Shown: positions 12,264 through 24,031 of the stretch, piece after piece
Position numbering within the stretch: the first letter of the stretch is position 1
Layout of the letters: each line of letters opens with the position of its first letter
NCBI GenBank assembly: GCA_004009845.1
Contig: RMBW01000128.1
Coordinates: 1 to 64,000, forward strand
Source of the DNA: Davidsoniella eucalypti
Lineage: Eukaryota > Ascomycota > Sordariomycetes > Microascales > Ceratocystidaceae
DNA: 64,000 nt
Direction of reading: 5' to 3'
The notes under the pieces: generated by a model
What the model was told of the DNA's origin: nothing
Seen by the model: only the letters and a program-made list of their open reading frames with translations
Databases searched by the model: none
Program-made: the position numbers and the translations under genes

Positions 12264-12387
12264 ATACAATGAGAACTTTTTCTTTTTCTTTTTTATCAAG
12301 GTGGAAATGGAGCTTTAATAGCTATGTAGCACCTCGGTATCCTAAGATACACAGCCCTGAACTAATACTAGTATACAATGAGAACTT
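12264..12387 (-). mobile_element. Small retroposed insertion with 15-bp target duplication
   Basis: The 15-mer ATACAATGAGAACTT occurs exactly at 12264-12278 and 12373-12387. Between them lie 94 bp that, on the minus strand, end in an A-rich tail (GATAAAAAAGAAAAAGAAA) abutting the duplication. This is the signature of a 5'-truncated LINE or SINE copy. Upstream of the tail the minus strand contains CATAGCTATTAAAGCTCCAT, which resembles the 3' end of the 16.8-kb insertion. No coding capacity. Confidence 0.55.
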
Positions 12388-15300
12388 AATTCACCAAAAA
12401 CTCGTATCTCGTCGTCACATCACCACCCACACGCTTTCTACTCATGCTGCAAGCTTCACCAATCCTACCACCACTATATTGACGAGAATCCCAATCCCAC
12501 ATAAAACGGCGGCTCAAAACGACATTTTGAATCCATATTCTAAATATGTACATATGTATTTTTGCTAACTAGCTGGTTTTCATACGTACATATTCCGCAA
12601 CCCACCATTTTGTATCGCCGAGGAAGTGTACTTCGAATATCATGCCCCATTTAGATTCTCTATCTGCACTACATCACCAGCATTTTCTCGGTCAATGATT
12701 CGGTTGCCGTATGAAAGATCGGCCGGTCAATTATCAGGCTCTGACGACATAGTTTTATATATCAAAAACTATCTTCTCTAATTCCATATGGCATTTTGAT
12801 GATAACATATTAAGCTACCTACAGCTGTTTCTCTGCTAAATCTCGATCATATAGTTGGTAGTACTATCAAGCCTTTCAATCAATACAAGGTCTAAAACCA
12901 ATATAGCAGCCTAAATACTCGCAATTATGCCTTACTAGTCTACCACCTGAATCCACTTTTGGCATACAGTACCAGCTAACTTGATGCTCATATATATCAA
13001 TAATCTAGTTAGCTTCATTTCTGAACTCCGACAGAGTCGTAATTGACTACATGACTAGAAAGAAAACTGTAACTACGGGTCCAGCCAGTCGAAAGCCCAG
13101 ATTCCGCCATGTGTTCAAGTAGCTAAGTTTCTATGTGTCAACATATGAGCCTTCTTTCGCGGTCAAACGAAAAGTTGCTGTCTAGAATAACTGTTATTAC
13201 GATGTAACGATATGATACAGTTTTTTGAAAAATCTTTGTTTGTTCTCGATGCGTTCACTAGTACAAGTATCATTGTAACGGGACATGCATACTTGGTAAG
13301 AAAAAGTAAGTTCTACGGCCCTTCAAAATTTTCCTTTTTTGCCACCATAAGCTACATTGTTCTCCCCTAACTAGTCTATGATTGAATTTACAAAACGCTA
13401 ATATGATCAGAAAACGCAAAACGGTCCGATTCCGCACACCTTCTCATGAAAATTTTCATTACTTAGCCTAAAAAGACTATTAAAAAACTCTGTATAGGGC
13501 TCATTAAGGTGTTGTACGGCTATTAGAGGCACTAGATGGGCCACAGTTCTAGCCCTATCAGCTCTAGCAGGGGAATATACGAAATGGAACATCGTGGGCT
13601 CGACTCTATGAGTACAATTTTAGTCAGGCATATACTTATATATATTACCCTTCGTTTGTTCAAGACACTACATGCACAAGCTAAAGTCAAAAAAAAAAAC
13701 CTGCAAACTAGTCTCATCAACATCTCGAAATATTTGTTAAGCTATACACTCATTCTTTCACTAGCTATAGATATACCTATCCCATTACTCAACTTATCAA
13801 GTCCTTTCATCGTTCTCGTGCAACATGAAGTTGGCACGGCTCTGCCCTGTAATGTTGACTTCCGGCTTCATAGCAGTGGCACTATAATAGAATATAGCTC
13901 AAAGCTCTTTCTACTACGTGACACATTCAGTTTACCATTCGCTTCTGCTGGATAAGTATACAATGTCACATAGCCAAGAGAATTATGATGTGGATTACTA
14001 CGATAGCTTCCCCGGACGGGAAGGTGTAAACTTCTCTTTTATTTTCTCAGTGTGTACAGCCGGAAATTTTATTCATCGTTGACAGACGCTTAAACCCGGA
14101 ATCGTGGTAACATGTGTGCTTGGTTGTATATCGTAGGGCCTTTGCAGCATCTATCAAATGACTCTATTAGCCAACACTAACATTATACAAGCGTGTACAA
14201 CGTGTAACTCGCATATCTTGGTAATTCTCTCTGGTCTTGTGACTCCTTATGCCGCCGAAATATCATTTCGAAGTCGGAGCCGGCCGTTCTTCTACTGATA
14301 TATTAATCTTCCTCATTAATGCTCCGACTATAGGACTGAGACTTGATCAATCTACGAAATTGTGGGGTTAGAAAAGGGCCTGTCGAAAATACGTCTAGAA
14401 TTTATGGGATTCAAATCCTTTTCGGACATCGTGCTAACTAAACCGTATAACTACATAATGCCTAACGTCCAAATATTTCCAAAATATAAATTGTTCACAC
14501 AATACACTCTACTAGCCAGACAGTCTTAACTCAATATCTTCACCGAAGACCCCAGCCAGCCCAGAATAACAAGAACCAGATATCTACCTAGGGTTGATCA
14601 TCCGCGGTTGGATTTTTTCTACTTCTTTTTTTCCTTCCCGCCACTCCTAACACTATATCATATCCATGAATACTACCCGGCCCATGGAATATTATCCCAT
14701 TACTGTTTCCGTAGATTTTATCGATTGGTTTGTACATACATAGTTATGATTTTAAGTTTTGTTTTCAACATATGTAGGTAAATAGTAGTACGTGATGTCT
14801 AGGTTACGTACATCCGGATGCGTTGGTCATATCATGTTGATGGGGTATTCCCAGTGATGAGTTGGCCCGCTAGGGAGACTCCAAATACTAGCTTGTACTA
14901 TTATTTATGGTCTCAATGTTGTTGGCAGAAACATCACATCACCTCTTGCGACTCATTCAAACACTAAAAAGGGAGTTGTTGAGCAACCTGGTCGTTTGCA
15001 TTGTTCTCCATATAGAGAAGATATAGTGGATTTCCCAATCAAGGGAAAAAACAAGATAGTGTTTCCTAGGAGCAGATAGCTAAAGCAGCCTAGCTCAACA
15101 GAGCACACGATACATTTCCAAGCCAGGAAGCAAGCTTGCTTGTAGAGAAGCCTTAAGACTTGCCAATACTACGCCAGCGGATTTTCGCTTCCTATAATGC
15201 AGCATCCCAGTGTCTAGAATAAAACAGTAGGGCCACCATCATATAAAGGTTGCCAGCTCCAAATATAATATCAAAGTAACAAGTAAGCACGCATGCCGAA

Positions 15301-16740
15301 CTGTAGTGTGATTCAATATTGACGTGAAATGTGTCCTACAAATCGCTTCTTGCTAGCAGGCACACTGCTTCGGCTCTCTACTCGCACAAACAAGTATCAG
15401 ACAAAAACAATATGCGCGGGCCTTTTGTATATAACTATGGAAGTATCAGTAACTATTACATGTAATCAGTTTTACAAAACGAGTAAAAAATTATTCTTTT
15501 CGCTTTTCACATTCCTTCCTCCTCGAAAAGACTACACAATTCCGGCACTGTTTTCAATAATGTATGCTAATAACTGCACGATAATGATATGCAACCCTCA
15601 AGATTTTTACTCATACACCCATTTCAATCATTACATAAGTACAGTATAAGTATATATCTGTTATATAACCTTACATCGGAGCTGGTTTTCCGCGAACACA
15701 TGCAACATAACGCAGGTTATTTCACAATACACAGCACAGTGTAGTAGCACTAAAAAGTAGGAGCAATCGTGTTGTTCCTAGTTAAGTAAGTCGGCTGATC
15801 ATGTGTATCGTGTAGATACTTAACCGATTCTAGAATATCTCTTAAAAAATTCATCACTATAGATATGTCGGCTCGAGTTTGCTAATACTGCTCAAAATAG
15901 GTATGATGCGCTTGTACTTGCCAACTTGTATACCTGACTGGTAATGTCTCTATCTAGGGTTAATATAATGTCATCAGGTAGGGTTTTGTTCATTCTACAT
16001 GATTAAAAAAATAAAATTAGAAACATAGAAAGTTCAACAAAGCTGTATGAAGACCAAGAAAGGCATAGATGAGATACGTGACTCATATGAAGTAGTAGCC
16101 AGATGTAATATAAATGAACTTGGCCCATGAAAACTATCGAAACTTATCTTTGAGCAATATTGGCTTAAATACATGATTAACTAGTCCGATCTCTGTTGCA
16201 TAATCGGGAAAACAAAAAGCCCAGCGCACTAAATTAGCTCCAATATCGGGACGGAAACTTTAGATAATCGAAAATGGCCACAGAGAGAAATGTGTTAGAA
16301 ACAGGAGATATACTATGATCCGATCATCATCGTGAGAGCTCCCCATGACTACCTATCCACGCCGCCCCGTTGGCCTCGCTCTGTATAATGAATATTACAT
16401 TTCCTAAGCAGTCGCATTGTAGAATCTGTAACTTAGCCAAGTGCCGCCTAATTTGACGGTAAGGAACCGACTGGCTGTTAATAGGATGATGAGAACAAAG
16501 CCTCGAAGTGGAGTTTGCTCATGCTAAGTTGAAACTAGCTACTAGCTACAAGGGTTAGTTAGCTTTTAGCCATGAAGACACCTCATAAATTCTCAAACCA
16601 TCGCTGGGCAAATAATAGACTAGAGAGCAAGGGAGTTTCATGGCGTCGTCAACTAAAGTTAACGGGCATAAAAATCGCAATGTTTGATTCTCCAAGAAGA
16701 GGCCCTTTGACCACGTGAATAGTATACAACTCATGTATAT

Positions 16741-16825
16741 AAATCTTGTGAGAATCTTCATAGCTCTATAGCTCCATAAGATAAATGAATTAAATAAAAA
16801 ATAAAAAATAAAAAAATCTTGTGAG
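16741..16825 (+). mobile_element. Small retroposed insertion with 12-bp target duplication
   Basis: The 12-mer AAATCTTGTGAG occurs exactly at 16741-16752 and 16814-16825. The 61 bp between them start ATCTTCATAGCTCTATAGCT and end in an A-rich (TAAATAAAAAA)-type tail directly before the second repeat. That is a classic 3'-end fragment of a non-LTR element. The 17-mer ATCTTCATAGCTCTATA recurs at 57342-57358 inside the inverted-arm element, which links the two. Confidence 0.6.
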
Positions 16826-17171
16826 TTTTAGCCAGGGCCTGATTCTCCAAATAAAGTGAAAAGGCAACGACGAAACGCCAAGACCCCACATTTAAGTTGC
16901 TTCTATCCCCCACCATTTTCTCTATTCACTGTCTTGACCCTAACTTTTCAACAATATCGCCTCTCTTCTTTCTTTGTTGTCTGTCCCTCTTTGGCTGAAA
17001 CTCAGTCGACTTTTGCTTATAATTTTAATCTTTACTGCTTACATACACCACCAACAAAACCACAAATCCATCGTTTGTTCATTATTGTCGCTTCTTTCCT
17101 CTCCTACATTGACCTTCGCTTCAGACTCTCTATTGGTTTTTCCTAGTCTACACTTCCCTCCTCCAATCGAA

Positions 17172-17878
17172 ATGAACCCTCTTCAGAAGAACAAGGTCGA
17201 CATCAAGGTAAGCTTCTGCTCGCAAAAAAAACCCCGCGATTTAAGGGACCGTTCGATAGTTTGTCTGTCAAGCATCCCTCCCCGCCTTTGTTATACCCAC
17301 CGCCTATCATCTTAGTATTGCAAAATATTCATTTTTTCGTTTATCGCAATGATTCCGACACCTGAATTACACACCGAAGCTTGAATATAGCTAACCTCCT
17401 TGTGTCTCCTCTCTCCGTGATTTAGTCCCTGTCGCCCGAAGAGCAGCGTCTTTTCCGCCTGTATGGCAAACTCCCCTCGCGCTCCGACCACTTCGCCAAG
17501 CATCTAAAGGATCGCAAGTACTTCGATTCGGGTGACTACGCGCTCAGCAAAGCCGGCAAGGCTGATAGTGTCGACACCGGCTCTGTCGGCTCACAGCACC
17601 CCCAGCCCGAGAACATCCCCCACCGCGAGTCAAACAACGGCACGAATGGAAGTGGTAGCCCACAGCTCAAGCACGCTGGAATCAATGGTGTAACGCCTGC
17701 TGCTGCTGCGTCGCCTGCTAAGGAAGCTAGCTTCCTGAACCGCGAGACTAAACCCGAAGGTGAGGGTGAGGGTGAGGCTGAGGTTGAGACTAAGGAGACT
17801 CCCGTTGTTGTTCCTACTACTACTGTCGCCGCTGATGCCGGTGCTGTAGCCTCACAGGAGCTACCAATCCGGCGGTGA
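17172..17878 (+). CDS. igo1: Endosulfine/Igo1 family PP2A regulator
   Basis: Two exons, 17172-17207 and 17426-17878 (218-bp intron, GTAAGC...TTTAG), give 162 residues. The core SPEEQRLFRLYGKLPSR... followed by KYFDSGDYALSKAGK (FDSGDY at 45-50, target serine S47) is the ENSA/ARPP19/Igo signature. When the Greatwall-like kinase Rim15 phosphorylates this serine, the protein inhibits PP2A-B55, promoting quiescence entry and stabilising nutrient-stress mRNAs. The tail after about residue 75 is disordered and has a Gly-Glu repeat (EGEGEGEAEVE). The first exon is only 12 codons, so the gene is easily missed by single-exon calling. Splice phase and family match are both clean. Confidence 0.95.
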
Positions 17879-18929
17879 GCTATCTTGAAGAATGGCTGTG
17901 ATGCGATTTTTGGCTATGTGCAAGTGCTCGTAGAATACAAGTAGGATATGGTACTTCTCGCAGCCTTCTCCTCGAAATCTTGCCTCAATCATCGTTTGTG
18001 GCATATAGAGAGTGAACATGTCACACTAGCTGCCATCCGAACACCACCTTATGGCAGTATATCAGACTATCAAATCTGTCGTGAACATGACTAATAGAGG
18101 CCGTTTCAAACCTCCAAAAAATACCTCGCGGAAAAGATATAAGCTTTGTCTTTGACGCACTTGAATATCCGCCCGCTTTTTTTTCTTTCTCTTCGCATTT
18201 TTCTGTTATTACCCACGGCGTTTTGCAACCTTGGCTCGAGGTTATCTTATCTTATGCTCATTTTCTTATTGTCCGCTTCTTGTTTTGTATGCTATTTTCA
18301 AAGCTCTTACCATATGGGCTGCCGTTCTTTATCATACACCGATTTAGTTATTGTTCATTTTTACTTCCTGACCCTGTGTTGCTTCTCAAGAGTTGGCTAC
18401 TATATGGTAGTGTACACACATACTCTTTTTGGGGGTTTTATGATATTCCAACTATGATTTCTTGAATATGATATACAAATTTGTTTAGACACTTATTTCA
18501 CGTATCAGACGATGATACTGTCATGAGGCGTGTTTTCTGAAAATATGTTATAGTATCAAGAGATACCAGACTAGTCTTGACGGGCTAACTATATACTAAC
18601 CATGTAATGTTTAGTTTTGTTATAACTTTATGCAGACATAATAGGTTGAATCATTGCCAGGATAAAAATCAAGTAGAGGATCTTATGATTGTATATGATT
18701 CACAGTAGATTGCTATAAATTATATTCGTGCCCTCATGAATCCACATAGTCATGCCGTATGCGAAGCGTTGAAATTTCATAGTCGTCTGATTAAACCCCA
18801 AGAATGCCTCCCAAAAACCAACATCATTATGAATGCCAGGCCCATCTTTGTGTATATAAAAGGTGCCACAAAGGCTCTAATTCTTTTTTGTACTTGTCTT
18901 GAATCTCGTTATGTAACCTCCTTTTGTTT
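17879..18929. other. Convergent 3' intergenic region
   Basis: It holds the 3' untranslated regions of igo1 (+) and MYG1 (-). AT-rich; no gene seen. Confidence 0.6.
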
Positions 18930-20012
18930 TTACTCAAGAGCCTTGAGGGCCATAGCCTTGGCACCTTCGAAAGAAGTGTTACCGCCAATGAAACCAGCAG
19001 CGTGAACAAAGACACCACCGGGAATACCAGTAATGCTCGAAAGTTCCTCGTCACGGAATCCACGCCACTCAGCGGGCAGCGGCTTACGGCTTTGGAAGGA
19101 ATCCTTGCTCTCGGGTACACACCCCACACGCCACTTAGCGCCAGGAACTTGCTTCTCGGGATACAGAACATAGAGGACCGTGGGTTTACCGTCCTCCAGC
19201 TGGTATAAATGGTCCTTCCAGGGAGCCGACACGCCTTCGAAAACCATGATGCGACCTTCGGGGTCGAACTCGGTGCGCTTATCGAAAGCAGCCTGAACGA
19301 CGTCGCGAGCGGGAAGCCACGACTTGCTGTAGAACTCTAGCACGAGCTCGAACTCTTCACCGATACGCTTGCTAGCACGTAGGAACCGGCTATCCTCTAG
19401 CACTTGAGCTTCCTTAGGGTCCTCCGGAACGGGGTCGTTCCAGTTAGCGTTGAGACGACCGACCATGGCGCCCAGAGAAAAGCCGCCGTTGGAGAAGCGT
19501 TTTTCAATGCCATTAGAGGCGAGTAGGGCGGAATCATATACGGAGATTCCGTTGTCATGGGCATCCAGTGCTTCAATGAAGCTCTCGTAGATACGGCGCC
19601 AGATCATGGTGACCTTTGGGCTCTGCTCGTCGACATCTTGGGCGCCGTTTTGATGCAGAGTCTGGGCAACTATCGAGCGACCAAAATGCATGTATACCAG
19701 ACCGGCGCTGGAGAGTTTGGTCTGGCGCTCCGGGAAAGTAGTGGTGAAGCCGCGCTGGTGGTGATCGAACCGTTTGGCGTCGGCGTCATATTCACCACCC
19801 ACATCAACGACAGTGTGGCAGGTAGCCAAGACGGCGGGATCGCGAGTGCGTACTAGAGGTGATGAGGCATACTCGGGCAGCAGACGCAGCATGTGGACAG
19901 CCAAGGCCTCATCGGCGTGGAAGCAGCCGTTGTGGGTGCCGATTAAAGGACCGCTCTCCATCTTAACTCTTTTAAAGATACCCTGAACGCTCATTTGAAG
20001 AAGAGACCTCAT
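18930..20012 (-). CDS. MYG1: MYG1 family 3'-5' RNA exonuclease
   Basis: Single exon of 360 residues, the usual length for the UPF0160/MYG1 family. Motifs of the DHH-like phosphoesterase fold are intact: IGTHNGCFHADEALA (about 24-38), VRTRDPAVLATCHTVVDVGG and RFDHHQRGFTTTFPERQTKL, then SSAGLVYMHFG. The C-terminal part has WRVGCVPE, LPAEWRGFRDEELS and FVHAAGFIGGN. In animals MYG1 trims RNA in the nucleolus and mitochondrial matrix, coordinating the two translation systems. Start at the first ATG gives a short basic leader (MRSLLQMSVQGIFKRVKM) that could be a weak mitochondrial signal; the internal Met18 would give a leaderless form. It is divergent from Iec3, 708 bp apart. Confidence 0.95.
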   Translation of the reverse strand: MRSLLQMSVQGIFKRVKMESGPLIGTHNGCFHADEALAVHMLRLLPEYASSPLVRTRDPAVLATCHTVVDVGGEYDADAKRFDHHQRGFTTTFPERQTKLSSAGLVYMHFGRSIVAQTLHQNGAQDVDEQSPKVTMIWRRIYESFIEALDAHDNGISVYDSALLASNGIEKRFSNGGFSLGAMVGRLNANWNDPVPEDPKEAQVLEDSRFLRASKRIGEEFELVLEFYSKSWLPARDVVQAAFDKRTEFDPEGRIMVFEGVSAPWKDHLYQLEDGKPTVLYVLYPEKQVPGAKWRVGCVPESKDSFQSRKPLPAEWRGFRDEELSSITGIPGGVFVHAAGFIGGNTSFEGAKAMALKALE

Positions 20013-20720
20013 AAGCCTTGTAGTGGAACAGTCAGATAAATAGTTTGTTCGACTAAAGTGTACAAATTGTGCGTGTTGTGGAATTGAAGAACGTCAGGTA
20101 TTGCTGGCAAGGCAAAACTCACCTGGCTTGCCAAACCGAGCAGGATTTGAATTGCTTACTGTTCATTGGATCAAATAGCACAGTGGGTCGGTCACAGACA
20201 AAAATTAAGCAACTAGAGACGCCTAAAACACAACTGGTCACAGATATGTCAATGTCACGTGGAACCATTCAAATCCGGAGTTTTACAATTGCGTTGCATG
20301 AAGCTTGCAAGGGGGCTTTTGGCGCGAACCTTCGCGATAGGATCAGCCTCGCGATGGGCAAATGCGAAGCTTTAGAATTAGATCACGAACCTACTTATTT
20401 TGTATCTTACTCCCTCAACTCCACTATACTCAAAATCCGAGTTTTTACCTGCAATCAGGCTTGTCGCCGCGCACTAAAACCGGTTTTGCTACGAAATTGT
20501 ATATTTCTACGCAATTGCTAGAGAAACGTGCATTCTTGTTTAATTTCACATCTGTACTAATTATACTCGACTCTTCTATACAAATCGGATATTGACCACT
20601 TTAACCCAAAATTCTGCTTTCTTTTTCGCCCTCTCCTAAATCTAGAATATCTGCATCGTCTATCTATCGCTCTATATATACCCTCAACCTCAGTCTTGCA
20701 AGTCAATACCTATCAGCGCA
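20013..20720. promoter_or_regulatory. Divergent promoter region MYG1 / Iec3
   Basis: 708 bp between two start codons on opposite strands. It must hold both promoters. A TATATATA-like stretch lies near 20673. The open frame at 20069-20521 is not supported as a gene. Confidence 0.5.
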
Positions 20721-21790
20721 ATGTCAACCGATACACGGCGCAAAGCTGGCGATGCGAATCCTAGCGATGACGACAAGGCCGAGCCGAAGCCGACATATCG
20801 GTCATGGAAAAAGAAGTATCGCAAGATGATGGTTCGCTTCGAGCAAGTCAATAGCGAGAACCGCGAAATTTACAATAGCGAAAACTACGCCCATTCCATC
20901 ATCAACAGGATATCTGTTGAGAACGAGTACGCCATTTGATGTCTATTCTTATATATTCCATTGTTCATCTAAACTAATTATATCACGTGTCCAGTCGACT
21001 TCTTGATCTCCTTCTCTCACTAAATGAAACGCCTCAAATTCCACCAAGCAAGCGCTTCGACTTGAGCTTCGATCTTCCAGATGACAAGGACGCACCTGTA
21101 CCAGATGTCGACCTACGAGCCGAAGACGAACGACTAGACTATGGCAAAATACTACAAGATATGCAAAAAGACATTTCCCATGCCGACTTTGAGACCTGGA
21201 AAAAGAACCAGCCAAATCTCGTCGAAGACTTAATGCCATTAGACGGAAAATCTCATCCACCGACCTTCCTTACGATAGACGACATAAACTCATATATGTA
21301 CAATATCGACCAAAAACTTGGGATTGACTCCAAACCTCCCGTCGTTACATCCGACGCTGAAATGTACAAAATGCCGACCAACCGCGACTACCATCTCAAG
21401 AACCCCGTGAGCGAGTACAACTGGCTACGTAAACATGCGCCTGGAACCTTCCTCCAAGACAGTGGTCAAAAGGATGCGGCATCTGCCCCTGCATTGACCG
21501 CCTCATCCGGAGCAAGTGGTGGTGTTTCTGCCGGTAAAGGGGAGAAGGAGCTTCCCTCCCGGTCTGCATCGACTGCACGTAGTCGTGCGGCTAAACGTGG
21601 CGCGGCAGCTCGCGACTCCGAGCGCTCAGACGATGAGGAAACCGGTAGTCGGCCGGTGAAGAAACGTCGGGTAGTGGGTCATGGCGATGATGAGGCTACA
21701 ACACCTTCACGTAAGAGCGGGATCAAGAATGTGAAGAAGAAGGTCACGAAGAGGCTGTCATCGGCTCCAACTGCAGACGAGGAGGATTAA
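20721..21790 (+). CDS. INO80 complex subunit, Iec3-like
   Basis: Two exons, 20721-20926 and 20995-21790 (68-bp intron, GTACGC...CCAG), give 333 residues. The spliced N-terminal region (YRSWKKKYRKMMVRFEQVN, then the junction VENDRLLDLLLSLN) matches the Ino80_Iec3 domain: a basic coiled-coil helix ending in the E-N-x-L-L-D-L-L-L-x-L-N motif, which the splice reconstructs exactly. The middle contains DFETWKKNQPNLVEDLMPLD and PTFLTIDDINSYMYNID. The C-terminus is Ser/Ala-rich and very basic (PVKKRRVV, KNVKKKVTKR), consistent with nuclear import and DNA binding. The INO80 complex remodels nucleosomes and removes H2A.Z; Iec3 is a fungal-specific accessory subunit. Confident by motif, not by search. 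Confidence 0.88.
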
Positions 21791-22582
21791 GTCGAGTCAT
21801 AGTCAGATAATCTTTTTTTCAATCTGTTAAAGAGACGGCTACGAATATTAAATTTTGTAGCCATTGCTGCCTCTTACTTTCCTTCTCTTCGTATCTTTTG
21901 TGTTCTTTATTTGTATTTGATAGGCTTGGATGGGTCGGGTTTGGATATTTCCTTGTCTAATTGGGTCGCTTATTCATTCATGTTTCTTATGTAGTAAGAC
22001 TTGCTTCTGTGCTTACATCGGCGTTACTTGGAGTATTTTCTTTGTTCTTTATTGTCTTGTCATCTAAAGAGTCATTTTTCTACTCACATAGTATGAGGTA
22101 TAAAACCACCAAGAGGAATAATAATACTCCTCATTATCCTTTTCGTTTATTATTTAGGCCAAAAAAAAATCTATCCTTACCAAAAGATCAAGCGTATAAT
22201 CTCGTAAGTTCTCATATCACTTTTTAAGTCCGAGTGTGCTTATTAGAAATATGGTTTGTGATTTTAGAATACCAGGCTTTATGGTATATATATGATTTAT
22301 AGAAGTGCTACTACTGATCATAATGAAGCAAACAAAACTAACTGGCCATCGTGAAAGTCAAGAAATAGCAAAATAAAAGAACAAGATATGAAAAAAGCTA
22401 ATAAACACGGCCAAGAAGAAAAAAAAATAACAAGTCGAGATCGAAAGCAATATCCTCCCTCCTTTTTTCTCCGGTCCTTCCATCCATCCATCGACAAACA
22501 ATGACATCGTACATTACAAACAGCTTTGAGAACACGGCCAGCGAAGAGATATTATCGCTAGCATACCTGTGACGCTAAAGTC
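21791..22582. other. Convergent 3' intergenic region
   Basis: AT-rich 3' flanks of Iec3 (+) and the isocitrate dehydrogenase (-). No gene seen. Confidence 0.6.
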
Positions 22583-24031
22583 TTAAGCCAGGATAGTCTT
22601 GAGCTTCTGTTCAACGGCGTCCATGTACTCGTTGGTAGTGACGTAGTCCTTACGCTCCTTGTTACCGCAAGCCAGAGCAAGATCCTTAGTCATGATGCCG
22701 TCAGCATCGACAGTCTCGATGCAAGCACGCTCTATAGCATCGGCGAAGGCAACTAGCTCGGGGGTGTTGTCAAGACGACCACGCTGGGCCAGACCACGAG
22801 TCCAGGCAAAGATGGAGGCGATGGGGTTGGTCGAGGTCTCGTTGCCCTTTTGGTGCTCGCGGTAGTGGCGGGTCACGGTACCGTGAGCGGCCTCGGACTC
22901 GAAGGACTTGCCGTCGGGAGTGATCAGCACCGAGGTCATCAGACCCAGAGAACCGAAACCCTGGGCGACAATGTCGGACTGGACATCACCGTCGTAGTCT
23001 GGATTGGAAGATATGTTAGCATGCGAAAACTAATGTAAACAAAGGTTTTTGGTGGTGGGACATACTCTTCAGTGCCATGATGTAGCCACCGGAGCTCTTG
23101 ATCATCTGAGCGACCATGTCGTCGATCAGGCGGTGCTCGTACCAGATACCCTTGGCCTCGAACTCGGCCTTGTACTGGGTATCGTAAAGCTCCTGGAAGA
23201 TGTTCTTGAAGCGACCATCGTACTTCTTTAGGATAGTATTCTTGGTGCTCATGTACAGAGGCAGACCCTTGGTCAAGGCCAGCTTGAAAGAAGAGTGGGC
23301 AAAGCCAGTGATGGACTCGTCGGTGTTGTACTGCGTCTGGGCGACACCTCCGCCGTTTTTGAAGTCAAAGACGTCAATGGCAGTGGGCGCAGAGCCGTCG
23401 GCCGGAGTGAAGGTCATGGACAGCTTGCCGTTGCCAGTGATGACGAGGTCCTTGGCACGGTACTGGTCGCCAAAAGCGTGGCGACCAATGATGATGGGCT
23501 TCTTCCAGCCTTGGACGAGACGAGGGATGCGAGGAATGACAATTGGCTCGCGGAAGACGGTACCACCGAGGTGGTTGCGGATAGTGCCGTTGGGGGACAG
23601 CCACACTATAAAGCGAGGTGGAAGAGGTTAGTTTACTGCATGCGCACTATACATATGGTGTATGGCATGAACTCACTCTGCTTGAGCTTGAACTCCTTGA
23701 CACGCTGCTCATCGGGGGTGATGGTGGCGCACTTGATACCGACCTGGTACTGCTTGATGGCCTCGGCAGCATCCAGAGTGACCTTGTCACTGGTGGCATC
23801 GCGGTGCGGCAGACCAAGATCGTAGTACTTCAGGTCAACATCTAGATAGGGGTGGATGAAGCGGTCCTTGATGCTCTGCCAGATAATGCGAGTCATCTCA
23901 TCACCGTCAAGTTCAACAACGGGGTTCTTGACCTTGATTTTCTGGATAGCGGTGGCCATGGAGCGGCGGCTGCCGGCAACGATCGAGGCCTGGAAGGTGC
24001 GCTGGCGCAGAGAGTTGGAGAAGGCGTTCAT
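22583..24031 (-). CDS. idp1: NADP-dependent isocitrate dehydrogenase, mitochondrial
   Basis: Three exons, 24031-23677, 23605-23066 and 22998-22583 (introns 71 and 67 bp), give 436 residues. It oxidatively decarboxylates isocitrate to 2-oxoglutarate and makes NADPH. The first ~35 residues ([20 protein letters not shown]...) are a basic, Ser/Arg-rich mitochondrial presequence. The enzyme follows: [65 protein letters not shown], and the family signature [20 protein letters not shown] that spans the second splice junction. The C-terminus KTILA lacks a peroxisomal SKL-type signal, so a peroxisomal isoform is not expected from this end. An open frame extends upstream to 24079 but begins with TTG, so ATG 24031 is preferred. 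Confidence 0.97.

Larger units (their letters stand above)
10194..17171. other. 7-kb gene desert
   Basis: No gene supported. The stretch near 11.4-11.8 kb is GC-richer with pyrimidine tracts and may be leader or promoter DNA. The rest is AT-rich with short chance frames. It contains two small insertions flanked by direct repeats (about 12.3 and 16.8 kb), annotated separately. Confidence 0.5.

Noticed and set aside
14400..14450. tRNA-like T-arm (GGGATTCAAATCC)
   Set aside because: No matching A-box, acceptor stem or D-arm at the right spacing on either strand.
23200..23825. Plus-strand frames over the isocitrate dehydrogenase
   Set aside because: Antisense shadows; the minus strand encodes a complete, recognisable enzyme.
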